A stretch of 64,000 bases of DNA from Cephalopachus bancanus (taxonomy: Eukaryota > Chordata > Mammalia > Primates > Tarsiidae), in the NCBI GenBank assembly GCA_027257055.1, contig JAPVLO010000275.1, positions 2,046,001-2,110,000 of the forward strand, in the 5' to 3' direction. Of this stretch, positions 43,254-56,181 are shown in pieces. Position numbers and translations under genes: made by a program. The first letter of the stretch is position 1. Each line of letters begins with the position of its first letter. The notes below the pieces were generated by a model. The model was given only the letters and a program-made list of their open reading frames with translations. It did not search any database and had not been told where the DNA came from.

Positions 43254-45321
43254 AACAGAGAATCTGAATAACACTATAGAGTGATTAGCCTAATAGTTAG
43301 ATGCAGAATCCTTTATGGAACAACAGCAGAATAAACATTCTTCACAAGTTCACATGAACCATTCTTCAGGATAGATTATATATTAGGCCACAAAACAAGC
43401 TTTAGATTTAAGAAAATTGAAAACATGCCAAGTATTCTTTGTAACCACAAAGAAATAAAACTAGAAATCAATGGCAAATGCAAAACTAGAAAACCACTAA
43501 TATGGGAAAATTAAACAAGACAAATGGGAAATGTAGACAAATGTAAACAAAACAACCAATACCAAAACATTTGCAATGCAGCAAGAGCAGTACTAAGAGG
43601 GAAGTTTATGGTAACACACACTTATATTTGAAAAGAAGAAATATTTCAAATCAACAGTCTCAGAGACTTAGAAAACAAAGAACAAACTAAAACCAACACA
43701 GGATTGGAATTAAGATAGCCGACATGAGGTAGCTAGAGTGTGTTTCTCCTATGTAGTAAACCAAGATAAAATTTCCTCAGCACAAAGAGTGGAACAGGAC
43801 CAGCAACACACCCCGTGACTACTCAAAGAAGTGATAATAACCACATAGTGAAAAGAAGAGAAAAATTAATCAACCTGGGCTGGAACTAGTCAAACTTTCC
43901 TCTGGATCATAACTCAGACCACCAATAGCCTCTGGATGCAGTGGGGAAGGTAAGTGAGTGGAATTCAGGAGTTCTGTGCTCCTGTGTAGACTTTTGGGGC
44001 TCACCGAGCCTTGCAGGACTCCAGTCCTTCCCAGGAAACATCCTTACCCATCGCTGTGCTTTCCCAAAACCCATGTGGAGTGGTGCAAGAGAAACAAAAA
44101 GCCCTGAGCAGCTCCAACTGCCATATTTCAGGAACTCAATCCTTGCTGGCAGTTGCTTTCTAGGCAGCCTGGGAGGGGACAGGCCCCAAAGGCAAACTCA
44201 GCAGCAGACAGTTCCTGTCTGGGGCAGACTGCTGTGAGAACACCTGAGACCCTGAGGCTGGCTGCACGTTGGCACTCAGAAAGCAGACTGGCTACGGCTA
44301 AGGTGGGCAGCTAGGTGGACACATCGCCATAGCAATCTCTTACTCCCCCTGTGAACTCTTCTGTGCTGCCCTGCACAACAGCGTTGCCCCAGGGGCCTGG
44401 GGCTTCTTCCTGATTCCCACTGGGGTAGGTAGAAGTGTACACAGGTGCAGTGCTTAGCTCCTTTGACACCCACGCCTCCCCTTGAAGGTTAAAAACAAAC
44501 AGAGATTGTGGGTAATCCCCAGAACTGTACCCTCTACCCAGGTTGGCTGGACACTTCCGTGGAGCAGCACTCGCCAAGGAGCAACCCCACTGCCACTATT
44601 GCAGCCCTTTTCCCCACAAGTGCCACCTCCTGTCTGGAGGTCAACAGCAGAGCCCATCACATATGATATAATATCTCAGCTTTGGGGGAAGGCTGATCTC
44701 AGACCCCAGCTAACCCCACTTTTTAAGCCACTCTGGCAACTCAGTACACTGTGAGTCAGTGCATATACCTAGCACAGGATGGCCATAGCTGACAATTGAG
44801 AAACTTGACACACAAGGCTGAACAAGGGAAATCTACAGTCCCCTTGTAAACAAGGGAAATCTACAGTGCCTGTGTCAGCCCTTTGTCAGTCTCAAATAAG
44901 AAGAAATAATCTACCCAAATGAAAAAGAACAAGAGCAATAATTCTGACAGTATGAAAAAACAGTTTTCCAACACCCCCAAAAGACCATACTAACTCTTCA
45001 GCAATGAACCCTAACCAAAATGAAAACTTCAGAATTCCAGACATAGAATCCAAAAGGTTGATTATAAAATTGCTCAATGAGCTTCAGCAGAAAGTTGAAA
45101 ACCAATAAAAATAAATTAAAAAACCATTTACAACATGAATGAAAAATTCTCCAAAGAGAGATCTTAGGGAAAAAAAGCTGAAATTCTAGAAATAAAAGAA
45201 TAATTCAGGGAATTACAAAAATGCAATGGAAACTTTTAACAGTAGACTAGAACAAGCAGAAGAAAGGATCTCAGAACTTGAAGACAAGGCTTTTGAATTA
45301 ACTCAAGCAGACAATAATAAA

Positions 45322-45480
45322 GAAAAAAAAAAAAAATCAAGGGAACCTGATCTCAAACCAGGCAAAGTAGAGACCAAAGGAAGGCCCAAACTTTACCAGT
45401 ACAATGTTCACTTGTATTCTTAATCCTGAATTGTACCCCACATCTTTAAAATAATATGTATGAAAAAAGAATCAAGAGAA
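45322..45480 (+). mobile_element. Short polyadenylated insertion in ORF1 of the L1, about 118 bp
   Basis: L1 ORF1 text AATAATAAAGAAAAA is broken by 45344-45461, which ends CCTGAATTGTACCCCACATC and an A-rich tail, the same 3' end as 34361-34483. Its first half (GGCAAAGTAGAGACCAAAGG) is not obviously L1. ATCAAGGGA before and ATCAAGAGA after look like target repeats. Confidence 0.65.
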
Positions 45481-45550
45481 TGAACAAAGCCTCCAAGAAA
45501 GGTAGAGTTCTTCAAAACATCCGAACCTAAGAATCATAAGTATTACTGAT

Positions 45551-45669
45551 GAAAAAGAGAAGGGTCAACCCCTTCGGGTCCCCTCCCACTGTGGGAACTT
45601 TTCTGTCCTCTCAATAAATCATACTTTCTTAATTTAATTTAAAAAAAAGAAAGAAAGAAAAAAAGAAAG
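45551..45669 (+). mobile_element. LTR-derived polyadenylated retro-insertion (TINE candidate)
   Basis: A 78-bp unit (45563-45640) interrupts L1 ORF1. It reads GTCAACCCCTTCGGGTCCCC, TCCCACTGTGGGAAC and CTCAATAAATCATAC, which is the R-region style of a class I ERV LTR, with AATAAA about 20 bases before an A-rich tail. GAAAAAGAGAAG and GAAAAAAAGAAAG flank it. An LTR transcript end copied by L1 machinery explains all of this. Such LTR-derived, L1-mobilised units have been described from tarsier as TINEs. Confidence 0.7.
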
Positions 45670-46334
45670 CAATAGGTTTGGGAAAACTATTTGATGGAAT
45701 AATGTAGGAAAACTTCCCTGGTCTTGCCAGAGATTTAAACATCCAGATACAAGAGTCCCCAGAAGAGTCATTGCAAACAGGTCATCCTCAAATAATATAA
45801 TCATCCAGCTATGCAAAGTTAATGTGAAGGAAATAATTTTAAGAGAGTGAGACAAAAGTATCAAATAACTCACAAAGGTAAACCTATCAGACTAGCAGTA
45901 GACTTCTCAGAAGAAACCCTACAGGCCAGAGGGGATTGGGACCCCATAGTCAATCTTCTCAAACAGAATAATAGTCAGTCAAGGATTTTGTATCCCATAA
46001 AACTAAATTTCATAAATGAAGGAGAAATAATTTGTCTTTCTCAGATAAGGAAACACTGAGGGGACTTGTCACCATTAGACCAGCTCTACAAAAAATACTC
46101 AAAGGAGTTCTAAATACTGAAACAAAAGGTCGAAATATACCAGCAGAAAAATGCTGGAAATCATAAAGCTCACAAGTCTTATGGAATATCAACACAATAG
46201 AGAAAAAATAAACAAAGCAACCAGATAACAACCAGCATGATGAATGGAATAGTACCTTACATATCGTTATTAACTCTGAATGTAAATGTTCTCAATGCCC
46301 CTATTAAAAAGGTATAAACTGACAAAATGGATTT

Positions 46335-46336
<2 letters not shown>

Positions 46337-46389
<53 letters not shown>
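46337..46389. repeat. (CA)n microsatellite in L1 ORF2
   Basis: 26 perfect CA units within the endonuclease-coding part of the full-length L1, so it arose after insertion. Confidence 0.95.
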
Positions 46390-46392
<3 letters not shown>

Positions 46393-49300
46393 AAAATGTC
46401 TGCTGCCGCCAAGAAACCCACTTAAAACCCAGAGACTTTTGTAGATACAAGGTAAAGGGGTGGGAAAAAATATTCCATGTAAAAGGAAGACAAAACAAGT
46501 AGGAGGAACCATTCTCATATCAGATAAAATATACTTTAACAATGTAAAAAAAAGGCTATTATGTAATGATAAAGGGATTAATCCAATCAGTAGACATAAT
46601 AATTTAAAATATATATGCACCTAAAGCCAGAGCCCCCAGCTTTATAAAACAAATTCTGTTAGAACTAAAATAAAAGGTAGACAGCAATACAATAATAGTG
46701 GGAGATGTCAACATTCTATTGACAGCAATAAAAAGATCATCAAGGCAGAAAGTCAACAAAGAAATATTGAAGTTAAACTGGACCCTAGAGTGAATGGAAC
46801 TAATAGACATCTATAGAGCCTTGCACCACAAAACTGCAGAATATACATTTTTTTCTCATCAGCACATGAAACATTCTCCAAGATAGACCATATGATAGGC
46901 CACAAATCAAGTATCAGTAAATTCAAAAAATTGAAAATCATATCAAGCACCTTCTCAGATACAGTGCAGTACAACTCGAGAACTGGCAAAACCAACAAAA
47001 ACATGGAATTTAAACAATCTGCTCCTGAATAATCCTTGAGTCAACAATGAGATCAAGATGGAAATTTAAAAATTCTTCAATTCAAATGACAACAATGAAA
47101 CAAATTATCAAAACTTCTAGGACATAACCAAATCTGTGCTTAGAGGAAAATTTATAGCATTTAAGGCCTACATTAATAAGATTGAATGATCCTGTATTGA
47201 CAACCTAGCATCATATCTCAAAGAGCTAGAAAAACACAAAACAAACTCAAACCTAGCAGAAAAATAGAAATAATGAAGATCAGGCAGAATGAAATGAAAC
47301 TGAAATTTAAAAAATACAAAGGGTCAATGAAACAAAAAGTTGGTTAAGATTAAAAAAATTGGTAGACAACTAGCTAGATTAATTAAAAAACGAAGAGAGA
47401 AGATTCAAATTAGCTCAATCAGAAATGAAAATGGAGACATCACAACTGATATGACAGAAATTCAAAATATAATTGGAGACTATGATGAACACCTCAAGGC
47501 AAACAAACTAGACAATCTAGAGGAAATGGATAAATTTTTGAAAACATACAACCTTTAACCTTGAATCAGGAAGGAATACCAACCCTGAATAGGCCAAGAA
47601 TGAGTAGAGAGATTGAAATAGTAATTAAAAGTCTCCCCACAAAAAAGTCCAGGACCTGGTAGACTTTCAGTAAAATTCTACCAGACTTTCAAGAACTGGT
47701 ACCAATTTTACTGAAGCTATTCCATGAGAATGAAGAGGAAAGGATTCTCCCTAACTCATTCTTCAAAGTCAGAATCACTCTGATACCAAATCCAGGAAAA
47801 GACACAACCAAAAAAGAAAACTACAGATCAAGATCCCTTATGAACATAGATGTGAAAATCCTCAATGAAATATTAGCAAACCAAATTCAACAGTATAAAA
47901 AAATAATAATAATCCATCACAACCAAGTGGGGTTTATCCTAGGGATGCAAGGGTGGTTCAACATACACAATCAGTGAACACGATCCATTACATAAACAGA
48001 ATTAAAAGCAATGTGATCATTTCAATAGAAGGAGAAAAAGCATTAGATAACATCTAGCATCACTTCATAATTAAAAAACTAAGCAAAATAGGCATAGAAG
48101 AAATATTCCTCAAAACAATAAAAGTCATATATGACAAAGCCATAACCAATGGAGAAAAATGGAATGCTTTCCCTCTCAGAACTGGAAATGGCAAGGATGC
48201 CCACTTTCCCCACTTCCATTCAATATAGTACTGGAAGTCCTAGCCAGAGCAATCAGGCAAGAGAAAGAAATAATGTGCATTCAAACTGGAAAAGAAGAAA
48301 TCAAACTATCTCTGTATGTCAGGACACATTATTCAACAAGTGGGAACACTGGGAAAACTGGATAGCTACATGCAGAAAAATGAAACTTGATCCCTACCTC
48401 TCCCTATATACAAAAATTAACTCAAGATCGATTAAAGACTTACATGTCAGATCTGAAACTATAAAAATCCTAGAAGAAACCCTAGGAAAAACTCTTCTGG
48501 ACATCAGCCTAGGCAAAAAAATTATGGCTAGAAACTTAAAAGAAATGCAACAAAAAGAGCAATAGATAAGCGAGACTTAATTAAAATAAAAAGCTTCTAC
48601 ACAGCAAAATAAATAATCAATAGAGCAAATAGGCAACCTACAGAATCAGAAAAGACTTTCACAAATGATACATCTGTCATAGGGTTAATATTCGGAATCT
48701 ATAAAGAACTCAAACAAATCAACAAAAAGCAAATGACCCCATTAAAAAGTGGACAAAAGACATGGACAGACATCGCTCTAAAGAAGAGATACAAATGGAC
48801 AACAAATATATGAAAAAAATGCTTAACAGCACTAATTGTCAGGGAAATGCAAATCAAAACCACAATGAGATGCCACCTTACACCAGTAAGAATGGCCACC
48901 ATTGAAAAACAAAACAAAACAGCAGGTACTGGTGTGGATGCAGGGAAAAAAGAATGCTTATAAACTGTTGGTGGGAGTGTAAATTGGTACAACCTCTATG
49001 GAAATTGTTATGGAGATTTCTCAAAGAACTAAAGGTAGATCTACCATCTGAGCCAGCAATCCCACTACTAGGTATCTACCCAAAGGAACAGAAGTCACTA
49101 TAGGAAAAAGATACCTGAACCCACATGTGAATTGCAGCACAATTCACAATTGCAAAGATGTGGAACCAACCTCAGTGCCTATCAACTAATCAATGGATAA
49201 TGGATATGTGGTATATAGACTCTGTGGAATACTATTCAGCCATAAAAAATAATGAAATAACGTCATTTGAAGCACCTTGGATGGAATTGGAGACCATCAT

Positions 49301-50227
49301 CTTAAGTGCACTAACATGGTAACGAAAACCAAATACTACATGTTCTCATGTATAAGTGGGAGCTAAACTGAGACTCTACAAAGGCATAGGGAATGATATA
49401 ACGGACACTGGAGACTCAAAGGAGGGAAAGTGGAAAGGGGTGGAGAGATGAACAAATCACCTGTTGGGTACAATGTGCACAAGTGGGGGTGGTGGCTGCA
49501 CTTTAAAGCCCAGACGTCTTTGCCACCATACAATGCAACTATGCAACTAAAAACTACTTGTAGCCCACCTAGTGTTACTGAACTAAATAAAAGAAAAAAG
49601 TATGATATAAGCAGGAGGAAGGAAATAATGAAGAGTCAAGCAAAAAAATAATAAAATGTAGAAGAGAAAAACTATAGAAAAAAATGAAGTTAAGTGTTTG
49701 GATTACTTTGCTGAACAGAATTTTTAAAGCCTTAGGTACATGAGGAAAAAAAAGACACAAATAAGAAAAATAAAAAATGAGACAATTACTGCCATAAAAA
49801 CAAAAAGGATTATAAGAGAATATCATACTTTGAACAATTATATGCCACAAAATTTGATAGCCTAGAACAGAGAAATTTCTAGAAACTCATAACCTACTAA
49901 TATTGAATTATGAAGAAGTAAAAAAATCTGAACAAGTCTAAAACTAGTGAGGAGATTTAATTACTAACCAAGAAATGTCCAGCATAAAAAAAGCCCAAGA
50001 CCAAATGGATTCACTTGAGAATTCTACCAACATTGAAAGAACCTGTTCTCAAGCTTTTCTAAAAAATTGAAAATAATTTGGCCACCAAACTTATGAGGCC
50101 AACATTATCCTGATATCAAATTAGATAATGATGCTACAAGAAAAGAAAACTATAGACCAATTATCTTGATAAATATTGATGTAAAAAAAATCCTTAACAA
50201 AATACCAGCAAACTAAATTCAACATTT

Positions 50228-52045
50228 TTAAAATTAGGTTTTTAAAAAATATTTATTTTAAATATGAGGGGGTACAATCCAGGGTTAGGTATACAAATGT
50301 TCATTATGCAGGTACCCTTGTTTATGAGTTGTGCTCCCCCTCCCCTGGCAGTTTCCCATACTGCCAATCCTTTTCTTATAGTATTATGATAGTTGCTCAA
50401 GGTCCACTTATGAGTGAGAACATGTGATACTTGGTTCTTTGTTTCTGTGATAGGTCACTCAGTATTTATAACCTCTAAGTCCATCCAAGTTGCTGCGAAG
50501 TTCATAATTTTGTCCTTCTTTATGGCTGCATAATATTCTATCGTGTATATGTACTACATTTTTTAATCCAGTCCTCTTTCCATGGGGAGAATGGTTGGTT
50601 CCATGTTTTTGCTATTGTGAACAATGCTGCAATAAACATGTGTGTGCAGGTATCTTTTTCATAGAGTGATTTGAGTTCCTCTGGATATATTCCTAGTAGG
50701 GGGATTGCGGGGTTGTATGGGAAGTCAATTTTTAGATCTTTTAGGAATCGCCACACTGTTTTCCACAGAGGCTGTACTAGTTTACAGTCCTACCAACAGT
50801 GTAGCAGTGTTCCCCTTTCGCCACATCCTTTCCAGCATCTGTTGTTTTTTGAGTTATTGGTGATGGCCATCCTGACTGGAGTTAAGTGGTACTCAGTGTG
50901 GTTTTAATTTGCATTTCTTTGATGACTTGTGGGGCTGAGCATTTTTTCACGTATCTGTTGGCTCCTTGTATGTCTCCTTTTGAGAACTGTCTATCGCTAT
51001 CTTTTGCCCACTTTGTAATGGGGCTGTTTTTTTTTTCTTTTCGGCACGTTTGAGTTCCTTGTTGATCCTAGATGTTAGGCCTTTGTCAGATATTCAGTTG
51101 GCAAATATTTTTTTCCCAGTCTGTGGGCTGTCTCCCCACTCTCTCAATGGTTTCTTTGGCTTTGCAATTTGATGAGGTTCCACTTATCTATCTTATCTAT
51201 TATGGCATGGGCATTTGGGGTTTTGATCAGGAATCGGCTGCCAGTTCCAGTTTCCATAAGGGTGTCTCCTGCATTTTCTAAGGTTCTTATAGTTTGTTTG
51301 TTTGTCTGTTTGTTTGTTTCTTTTTAGTTGGAGTCTCACTCTATTGTATAAGCTGGAGTGCAGTGGCATGCTCCCAGCCACTGCAGGCTCAACTTGCTGG
51401 GCTCAGGTGATCCTTCTGCCTCAGCCTTCCAAGTAGCCAGAACTACAGGCAAGAGCTACCATGCCCAGCTAATTTTTTATTGTAGAGATGAGGTCTCACC
51501 ATTGTTGCCCATGCTGGTCTCGAACCTGCAGGCTCAAGCAATCCTCTCACCTCGACCTCCCAAAGTGCTTGAATTATAGTCTTGAGCCACCATGCCCAGC
51601 CCAGGTTCTTATAGTTTGAGGTTTTACATTTAGGTCTTTGATCCATTTAGAGTTGATTTTTGTGCATGGTGATAGGTAGGAGTCTTGTTTTAATCTTCTG
51701 AATGTGGTCAGCCAGTTTTCTCAGCACCATTTACTGAATAGGTTCTCCTCTCCCCACTGGTTGATAGTGGAGGCTTTTTTGAAGATGAGTTGGTTGCAAA
51801 ATTGAGGTTTTGTTTCCAAAATCTCTATCCTGTTCTTATCTATATCCCTGTTCTTGTACCAATACCAGGCTGTTTTGATTATTATAGTTTTATAATGAAG
51901 CTTAAAGTCTGGGAACTTAATGCCTACTGCTTTGTTTTATTTTGCTGAGGATTGTTTTGGTTATTCATGGTTGTTTATGTTTCCATATGAATGCCTGTAT
52001 TGTTTCAAGTTCTGAGAAGAACGCTGCAGGTAATTTAATGGGTAT
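50228..52045 (-). mobile_element. 5'-truncated L1 in inverse orientation, nested in the old L1
   Basis: Begins with the complement of the L1 tail and 3' UTR (TATTTATTTTAAATATGAGG, TGAGTGAGAACATGTGATAC), then the ORF2 C-terminus (ATGGTTGGTTCCATGTTTTT, CTGTTGTTTTTTGAGTTATT). It ends at about 52045 near GAACGCTGCAGGTAATTTAA. TTCAACA occurs on both sides and the host L1 sentence resumes after it. An Alu at 51297-51602 lies inside. Confidence 0.88.
51281..51618 (-). mobile_element. Alu (minus) with perfect 16-bp TSD
   Basis: AGGTTCTTATAGTTTG at 51281-51296 and 51603-51618 enclose an Alu with a (GTTT)n-modified tail. Right arm GTGGCATGCTCCCAGCCACTG on this strand is an early form of the young family. 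The L1 sentence continues exactly across the repeats. Confidence 0.95.
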
Positions 52046-52788
52046 TGCTTCAACAACGTGTTAAAAGGATTATACACCATGACCAAGTGGGATTCATTCC
52101 TGGAATGCAAGGATGGTTCAGTGCATGAAAATCAATCAATGTCATACTGTATTAAAAAATGAAGGACAAAACAAATCACATGATCATCTCAGATAATTCA
52201 GAAAATGCCTTTGAAAAAACACTTGCATGATAAAAACACTGGATAACCTAGGAATAGGACATTACCTGAACATATTAAAGGCTATATACAAAAGCCCACA
52301 GCTAATTAACATCATACTCATAGTGAAAAACTTACAGCATTCCCTCTAAGATCAGAAATAAGGCATGGATGCCTACTTTTGCCATTTCTAATCAATATAG
52401 TACTGGAAGTCTTAGTTGGCACAATTAGGCACAAAAAAGAAACAAAAAGACCTCAAATCAGAATGGAAAAAGTAATGCTGTCTTTGCTCACAGATGATTT
52501 AATCTTATATCTAAAAAGACGTAGAGGTTCCACACATTTAAAAACCTTTAGAATGAATAAACAAATTCAACAAAGTTGTGGGATACAAAACTCAACTCAC
52601 AAGAATTAGCTTTGTTTCTAAACACTAACAATGAACAATTAGAAAAGGAAATTAAGAAATCATCCCATTTACAATACCATTGGAAAGAATAAAATTATTA
52701 AGAATAAGCTTAACCAAGTAGGTGAGAAACATATATACTCAAAACTACAAAACATTGCTGAAAGTAATTAAAGAAAACATAAATAAAT

Positions 52789-53513
52789 TGTTAGTCTTTT
52801 TTGTGTTGCTATTGAGGAGTACCTGAGACTGGGTAACTTATAAAGAAAAGAAATTAATTTTGCTCATGGTTCTGCAGACTGTACAAGAAACAAGATACCA
52901 GCATCTGTTTTGGTGAGGGTCTCAGGGAGCTTTTACTCATGGTGGAAGGTGAAGGGGGAGCAGACAGGATACATGGTGAGAGAGGGAGCAAAAGAAAGAG
53001 AGGAGGAGGTGTCAGGTTTTGTTTTGTTTTTTTTTTGAGTTAGGGTCTCACTACGTCACCCAGGCTGGAGTGCAGTGGCATACTCACAGCCACCCCAGCA
53101 TCAACCGCCGGCCTCAGGTGAACCTTCCACTTTGACCTTCCAAGTAACTGGAACTACAGGTGTGTGCGACCACGCCCAGCTAATTTTTTGATTCACTGTA
53201 GGGACGAGGTCTCGCCAAGTTGCCCAGGCTGGTCTTGAACCCCTGACTTAGGTAATCCTCTTGCCTCAGCCTCCCAAAGTGCTGGGATTACAGGCTTGAG
53301 GCACCGCATCCAGCATTCCAGCCTTTTTTAAACAACTGGCTCTTGTGTGAACCAATAGGGTGAGGACTCACAAACCACCAACTGGATGGCACCAAGCTAT
53401 TCTTGAGGGATCTGCCCTCATGAACCAAATACCTCCCACTCAGCCTGCCTCCAACATTGAAATTCCATGTTTCAACAAGAGATTTGAAGGGGACAAATAT
53501 CCCAACCATTTCA
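52789..53513 (-). mobile_element. MST/THE1-type MaLR LTR (minus) with an Alu inside
   Basis: TGTTAGTCTTTTTTGTGTTG, ACCTGAGACTGGGTAACTTA, TGGTGAGGGTCTCAGGGAGC, and after the Alu AACTGGCTCTTGTGTGAACC, GGGATCTGCCCTCATGAACC and ACCATTTCA. This is the reverse complement of the MST LTR in order. It sits in old L1 ORF2. Confidence 0.9.
53019..53314 (-). mobile_element. Alu (minus) in the MST LTR
   Basis: T-rich start, GTTAGGGTCTCACTACGTCA, GTAACTGGAACTACAGGTG and GGGATTACAGGCTTGAGGC. Dimeric, moderately diverged, with features between the old and young types (TTTTTTGATTCACTGTAG linker). Confidence 0.9.
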
Positions 53514-54344
53514 ACATCTCATGTTCATTCATTAGAATATTCATTACTAATCTCCAAAATATACAGATTCAATGCAATGCCTATCAAAACCTAATGGTAT
53601 GCTTTGCAGAAACAGAAAAACATTTCTAAAATTCATATAAAATCCTAAAGAACTCTGACAAAACAGTCTTGTAAAAGAAAAACAAAACTGGAAATCTCAC
53701 ACTTCCTGATTTTAAAATGTATTACTACTCTACGGTAATCAAAACAGTATAGTACTGGCATAAAGATATATAGACCCATGGAACAGAACAGAAGCCCAGA
53801 CAGAAGTCCTCACATACATGGTCAAATGATGTTTGATGATGGCACCAAATCCATTCACAATGGGGAAAAGCTAGTCTCTTCAAATGGTGTTGGAAAAACT
53901 GGATATTCAAATGTAAAAGAACGAAATTTGACTTTTAACTTATATATACAAATTAACTTAAAATGGATAAAAGACCTGAATGTAAGACTGAAACTATAAA
54001 ACTTCTAGAAGAAAACAGAGGAAAATCGTCATGATTTTACAGTAATTTCCTGGCTATGATTAAAAAATACCCACAGGCAATAAATGTAAAAATAGACAAA
54101 TGGGACTATATGAAACTTAAAACTTCTGCACGTCTAAGGAAACAATCAACAGAGTAAAAAGATAACCTACAGAATGAGAGAAAATATTAGCAAGCCATTT
54201 TATTTGATAAGGACTTAATATCCAGTATAAAGAGAACTCTTAAAACTCAACAACAAAAAACAAATAACCAGAATAAAAAAATGGACAAAGTACTTGAATA
54301 GATGTATCTCCAAAGAAAAAAATATGTAATAAATAATTTTAGGT

Positions 54345-54897
54345 GTCAACTTCCCTGGAGTAAGAAATACCTATAGAAGTGCTCCTGGGTGTGTCTGTGA
54401 GAATATTTCCAGAGGAGATTGGAGTGTGTGCCAGTAACAGAGTAGGGAAAATCTGTCCTCATTGTGGGTGGGCACCATCCAATCAGCTGAGAGCCTGGAT
54501 AGAATAAAAAGGCAGCTAAAAGGTGATCTCTTTCTCTCCTGGAGCTGGGATTCTCCTCCTCCAGATACGGACATTAGAACTCCAGTTTCTCTGGCCTTTG
54601 GGCTCTAAGACTTACACCAGAGCCATCCTAGGTTCTCAGGCCTTCAGTCTCAAATTCAGAATTACACCATCAATTTCCCAGATTCTTAGGCTTTCCGATT
54701 TGGACTGAGCTATGCTGCTGATAAGCTAGCTTGCAGCGTATTGTGGGACTTAGCTGGCATAATTATGTAAACAAATTCCCCTAATAAATCTCCTCTTATA
54801 TACTTATATCTATTAATATATTTGTCTATCTATCCATCTATCTTCTTCTTCTTCATCATCTCCTAATAGTTCTGTCTGTCTGGAGAATCCTGACTAA
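54345..54897 (+). mobile_element. ERVL-class (MLT2-like) LTR
   Basis: TTAGGTGTCAACTTCCCTGG, TCCAATCAGCTGAGAGCCTG, ATTGTGGGACTTAGCTGGC, CTAATAAATCTCCTCTTATA and GGAGAATCCTGACTAATATA follow a common mammalian ERVL-class LTR end to end. It is nested in the old L1. Subfamily uncertain. Confidence 0.7.
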
Positions 54898-55304
54898 TAT
54901 AATATACAAATAGCCAATAAGCATATGAATGATGCTCAGCATCACAATCATTGGGGAAATGCCACAATCAAAACCACAATGAAATGCCCCCTCACTTCCC
55001 TTAGGAGGCCACTATTACAAAAACAGAAAATAACAAGTGTTGTCAAGGAAACTGAAACCTTTGTGCACTGTTGGTGGAGATGGAAAATGGAGCAGCTGCT
55101 ATGGAAAATATGGAGATACCTCAAAAAATTAAAAATAGAATTATCATGATCCAGCAATTTAACTTATGGGCATATATTCAAAAGAACTGAAGGCAGAATC
55201 TTGAAGAGATATTTGCACACCCATGTTTATTGCAACATCATTAAAATGGCTAAGAGGCAGAAATAAACAAATGTCCATCAATGGATAAATAGATAAACAA
55301 AATG

Positions 55305-55305
55305 T

Positions 55306-55348
<43 letters not shown>
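55305..55348. repeat. (GT)n microsatellite
   Basis: 22 perfect GT units in the 3' part of the old L1 ORF2. Confidence 0.95.
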
Positions 55349-55351
<3 letters not shown>

Positions 55352-55863
55352 CATATACAGCGAAATATCATCCATCCTTTTAATAAAGTGAATACTGTCT
55401 TATACTACAACACAAAGGAATCTTGACAGCAGTATGCTAAGCAAAATAAGCTGGTCACAAAAAAGACAAGGAGTGCATGATTCCACTTATATGGAATGTG
55501 AAAGTAGTCAAACTAGTAGAAACAGAAAGTAGAATGGTGGTTGCCAAGACCTTGGTTGGGGGGAGCTGTTGTTCAATGGGTACAGTGTTTTGTAAGGCAA
55601 AACTGCTCGAGATCTGTTGCTCAAGAAAGTGCATCTAGTGTACACGTTAGTACTCTACAATTAACAATGGTGAAGATGAAAAATTTTATGTTATGTGGTT
55701 TTTCCACAGTAAAAAAATTAAGTTCCTTGGATACTCATGCAACATGTGTAGGGATGAAAGCATAAAATTTTTAAAAAATGCTAAGAAGCCCAAGGTTTTG
55801 GAGGAACTAACCATGTTTATGGATTAGAAGGCTCAGTATTCTGAAGTTCAGTCTTTCATAAAT

Positions 55864-56181
55864 TAGTCTATAGTTTTTTGTTTTTTTTTTTGAGTTGGAG
55901 TCTCACTCTGTTGCCCAGACTCGAGTGCAGTGGCTGCTCCCAGCCGCCGCAGCCTCGACCTGCTGGGCTCCGGTGATCCTTCCGCCTCAGCCTTCCGAGT
56001 AGCCGGAATTACAGGCATGCACTACCATGCCCGGCTGATTTTTTGATTTATTGTAGAGATGAGGTCTTGCTGCCCAGGCAGGTCTCAAATCCGCGGGCTC
56101 AGAAAATCCACTCACCTCAGCCCCTCCCAAAGGTGCGGAATTACAGGCTGAGCCACCGAGCCCGGCTTGGTCTACAGTTTT
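55864..56181 (-). mobile_element. Young-type Alu (minus), deletion subtype, about 13-bp TSD
   Basis: Alu at 55877-56168 with AGTCTATAGTTTT (left) and GGTCTACAGTTTT (right). GGTCTTGCTGCCCAGGCAGG shows the shortened left arm. Right arm GTGGCTGCTCCCAGCCGCC. Confidence 0.93.

Larger units (their letters stand above)
43692..49595 (+). mobile_element. Full-length L1, about 5.9 kb, inactive, nested in the older L1
   Basis: 5' UTR from ATTAAGATAGCCGACATGAG (43692) through GC-rich text to 44880. ORF1 from about 44890 (GCTCAATGAGCTTCAGCAGA, TAACAGTAGACTAGAACAAG) to 46060. ORF2 46210-49330: endonuclease with TGTCTGCTGCCGCCAAGAAAC, RT with AATGGAGAAAAATGGAATGC, GATGCCCACTTTCCCC and CTGGAAGTCCTAGCCAGAGC, C-terminus GGATGGAATTGGAGACCATC. 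3' UTR ends TTACTGAACTAAATAAAAG. ORF1 carries two short insertions (45344, 45563). ORF2 has stops, frameshifts and a CA tract, and a block is missing after 48300. It once encoded the L1 RNA-binding protein and endonuclease/RT, and no longer can. Confidence 0.88.
39935..55735 (+). mobile_element. Old full-length L1M spread over 15.8 kb by nested insertions
   Basis: 5' UTR 39935-40680 (GATGGCAGAATAGGGATCCCC). ORF1 40680-41470 (TGAGACACGTTAAAATCAAA). ORF2 start 41770-43690. ORF2 resumes 49597-50227, 52046-52788, 53514-54340 and 54905-55300. 3' UTR to about 55735 (ATTCCACTTATATGGAATG, GGTGGTTGCCAAGACC, ACAATTAACAATGGTGAA). Sentences broken at each insertion continue correctly after it, so this is one element of about 6 kb. 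All frames are dead. Insertions: Alus at 41490, 41898 and 42955; full-length L1 at 43692; inverted L1 at 50228; LTRs at 52789 and 54345. Confidence 0.85.

Noticed and set aside
43941..44754. Several frames of about 90-100 codons
   Set aside because: They lie in the GC-rich 5' UTR of the full-length L1.
46333..46389. CA tract considered as part of a functional element
   Set aside because: Plain microsatellite growth inside dead L1 ORF2.
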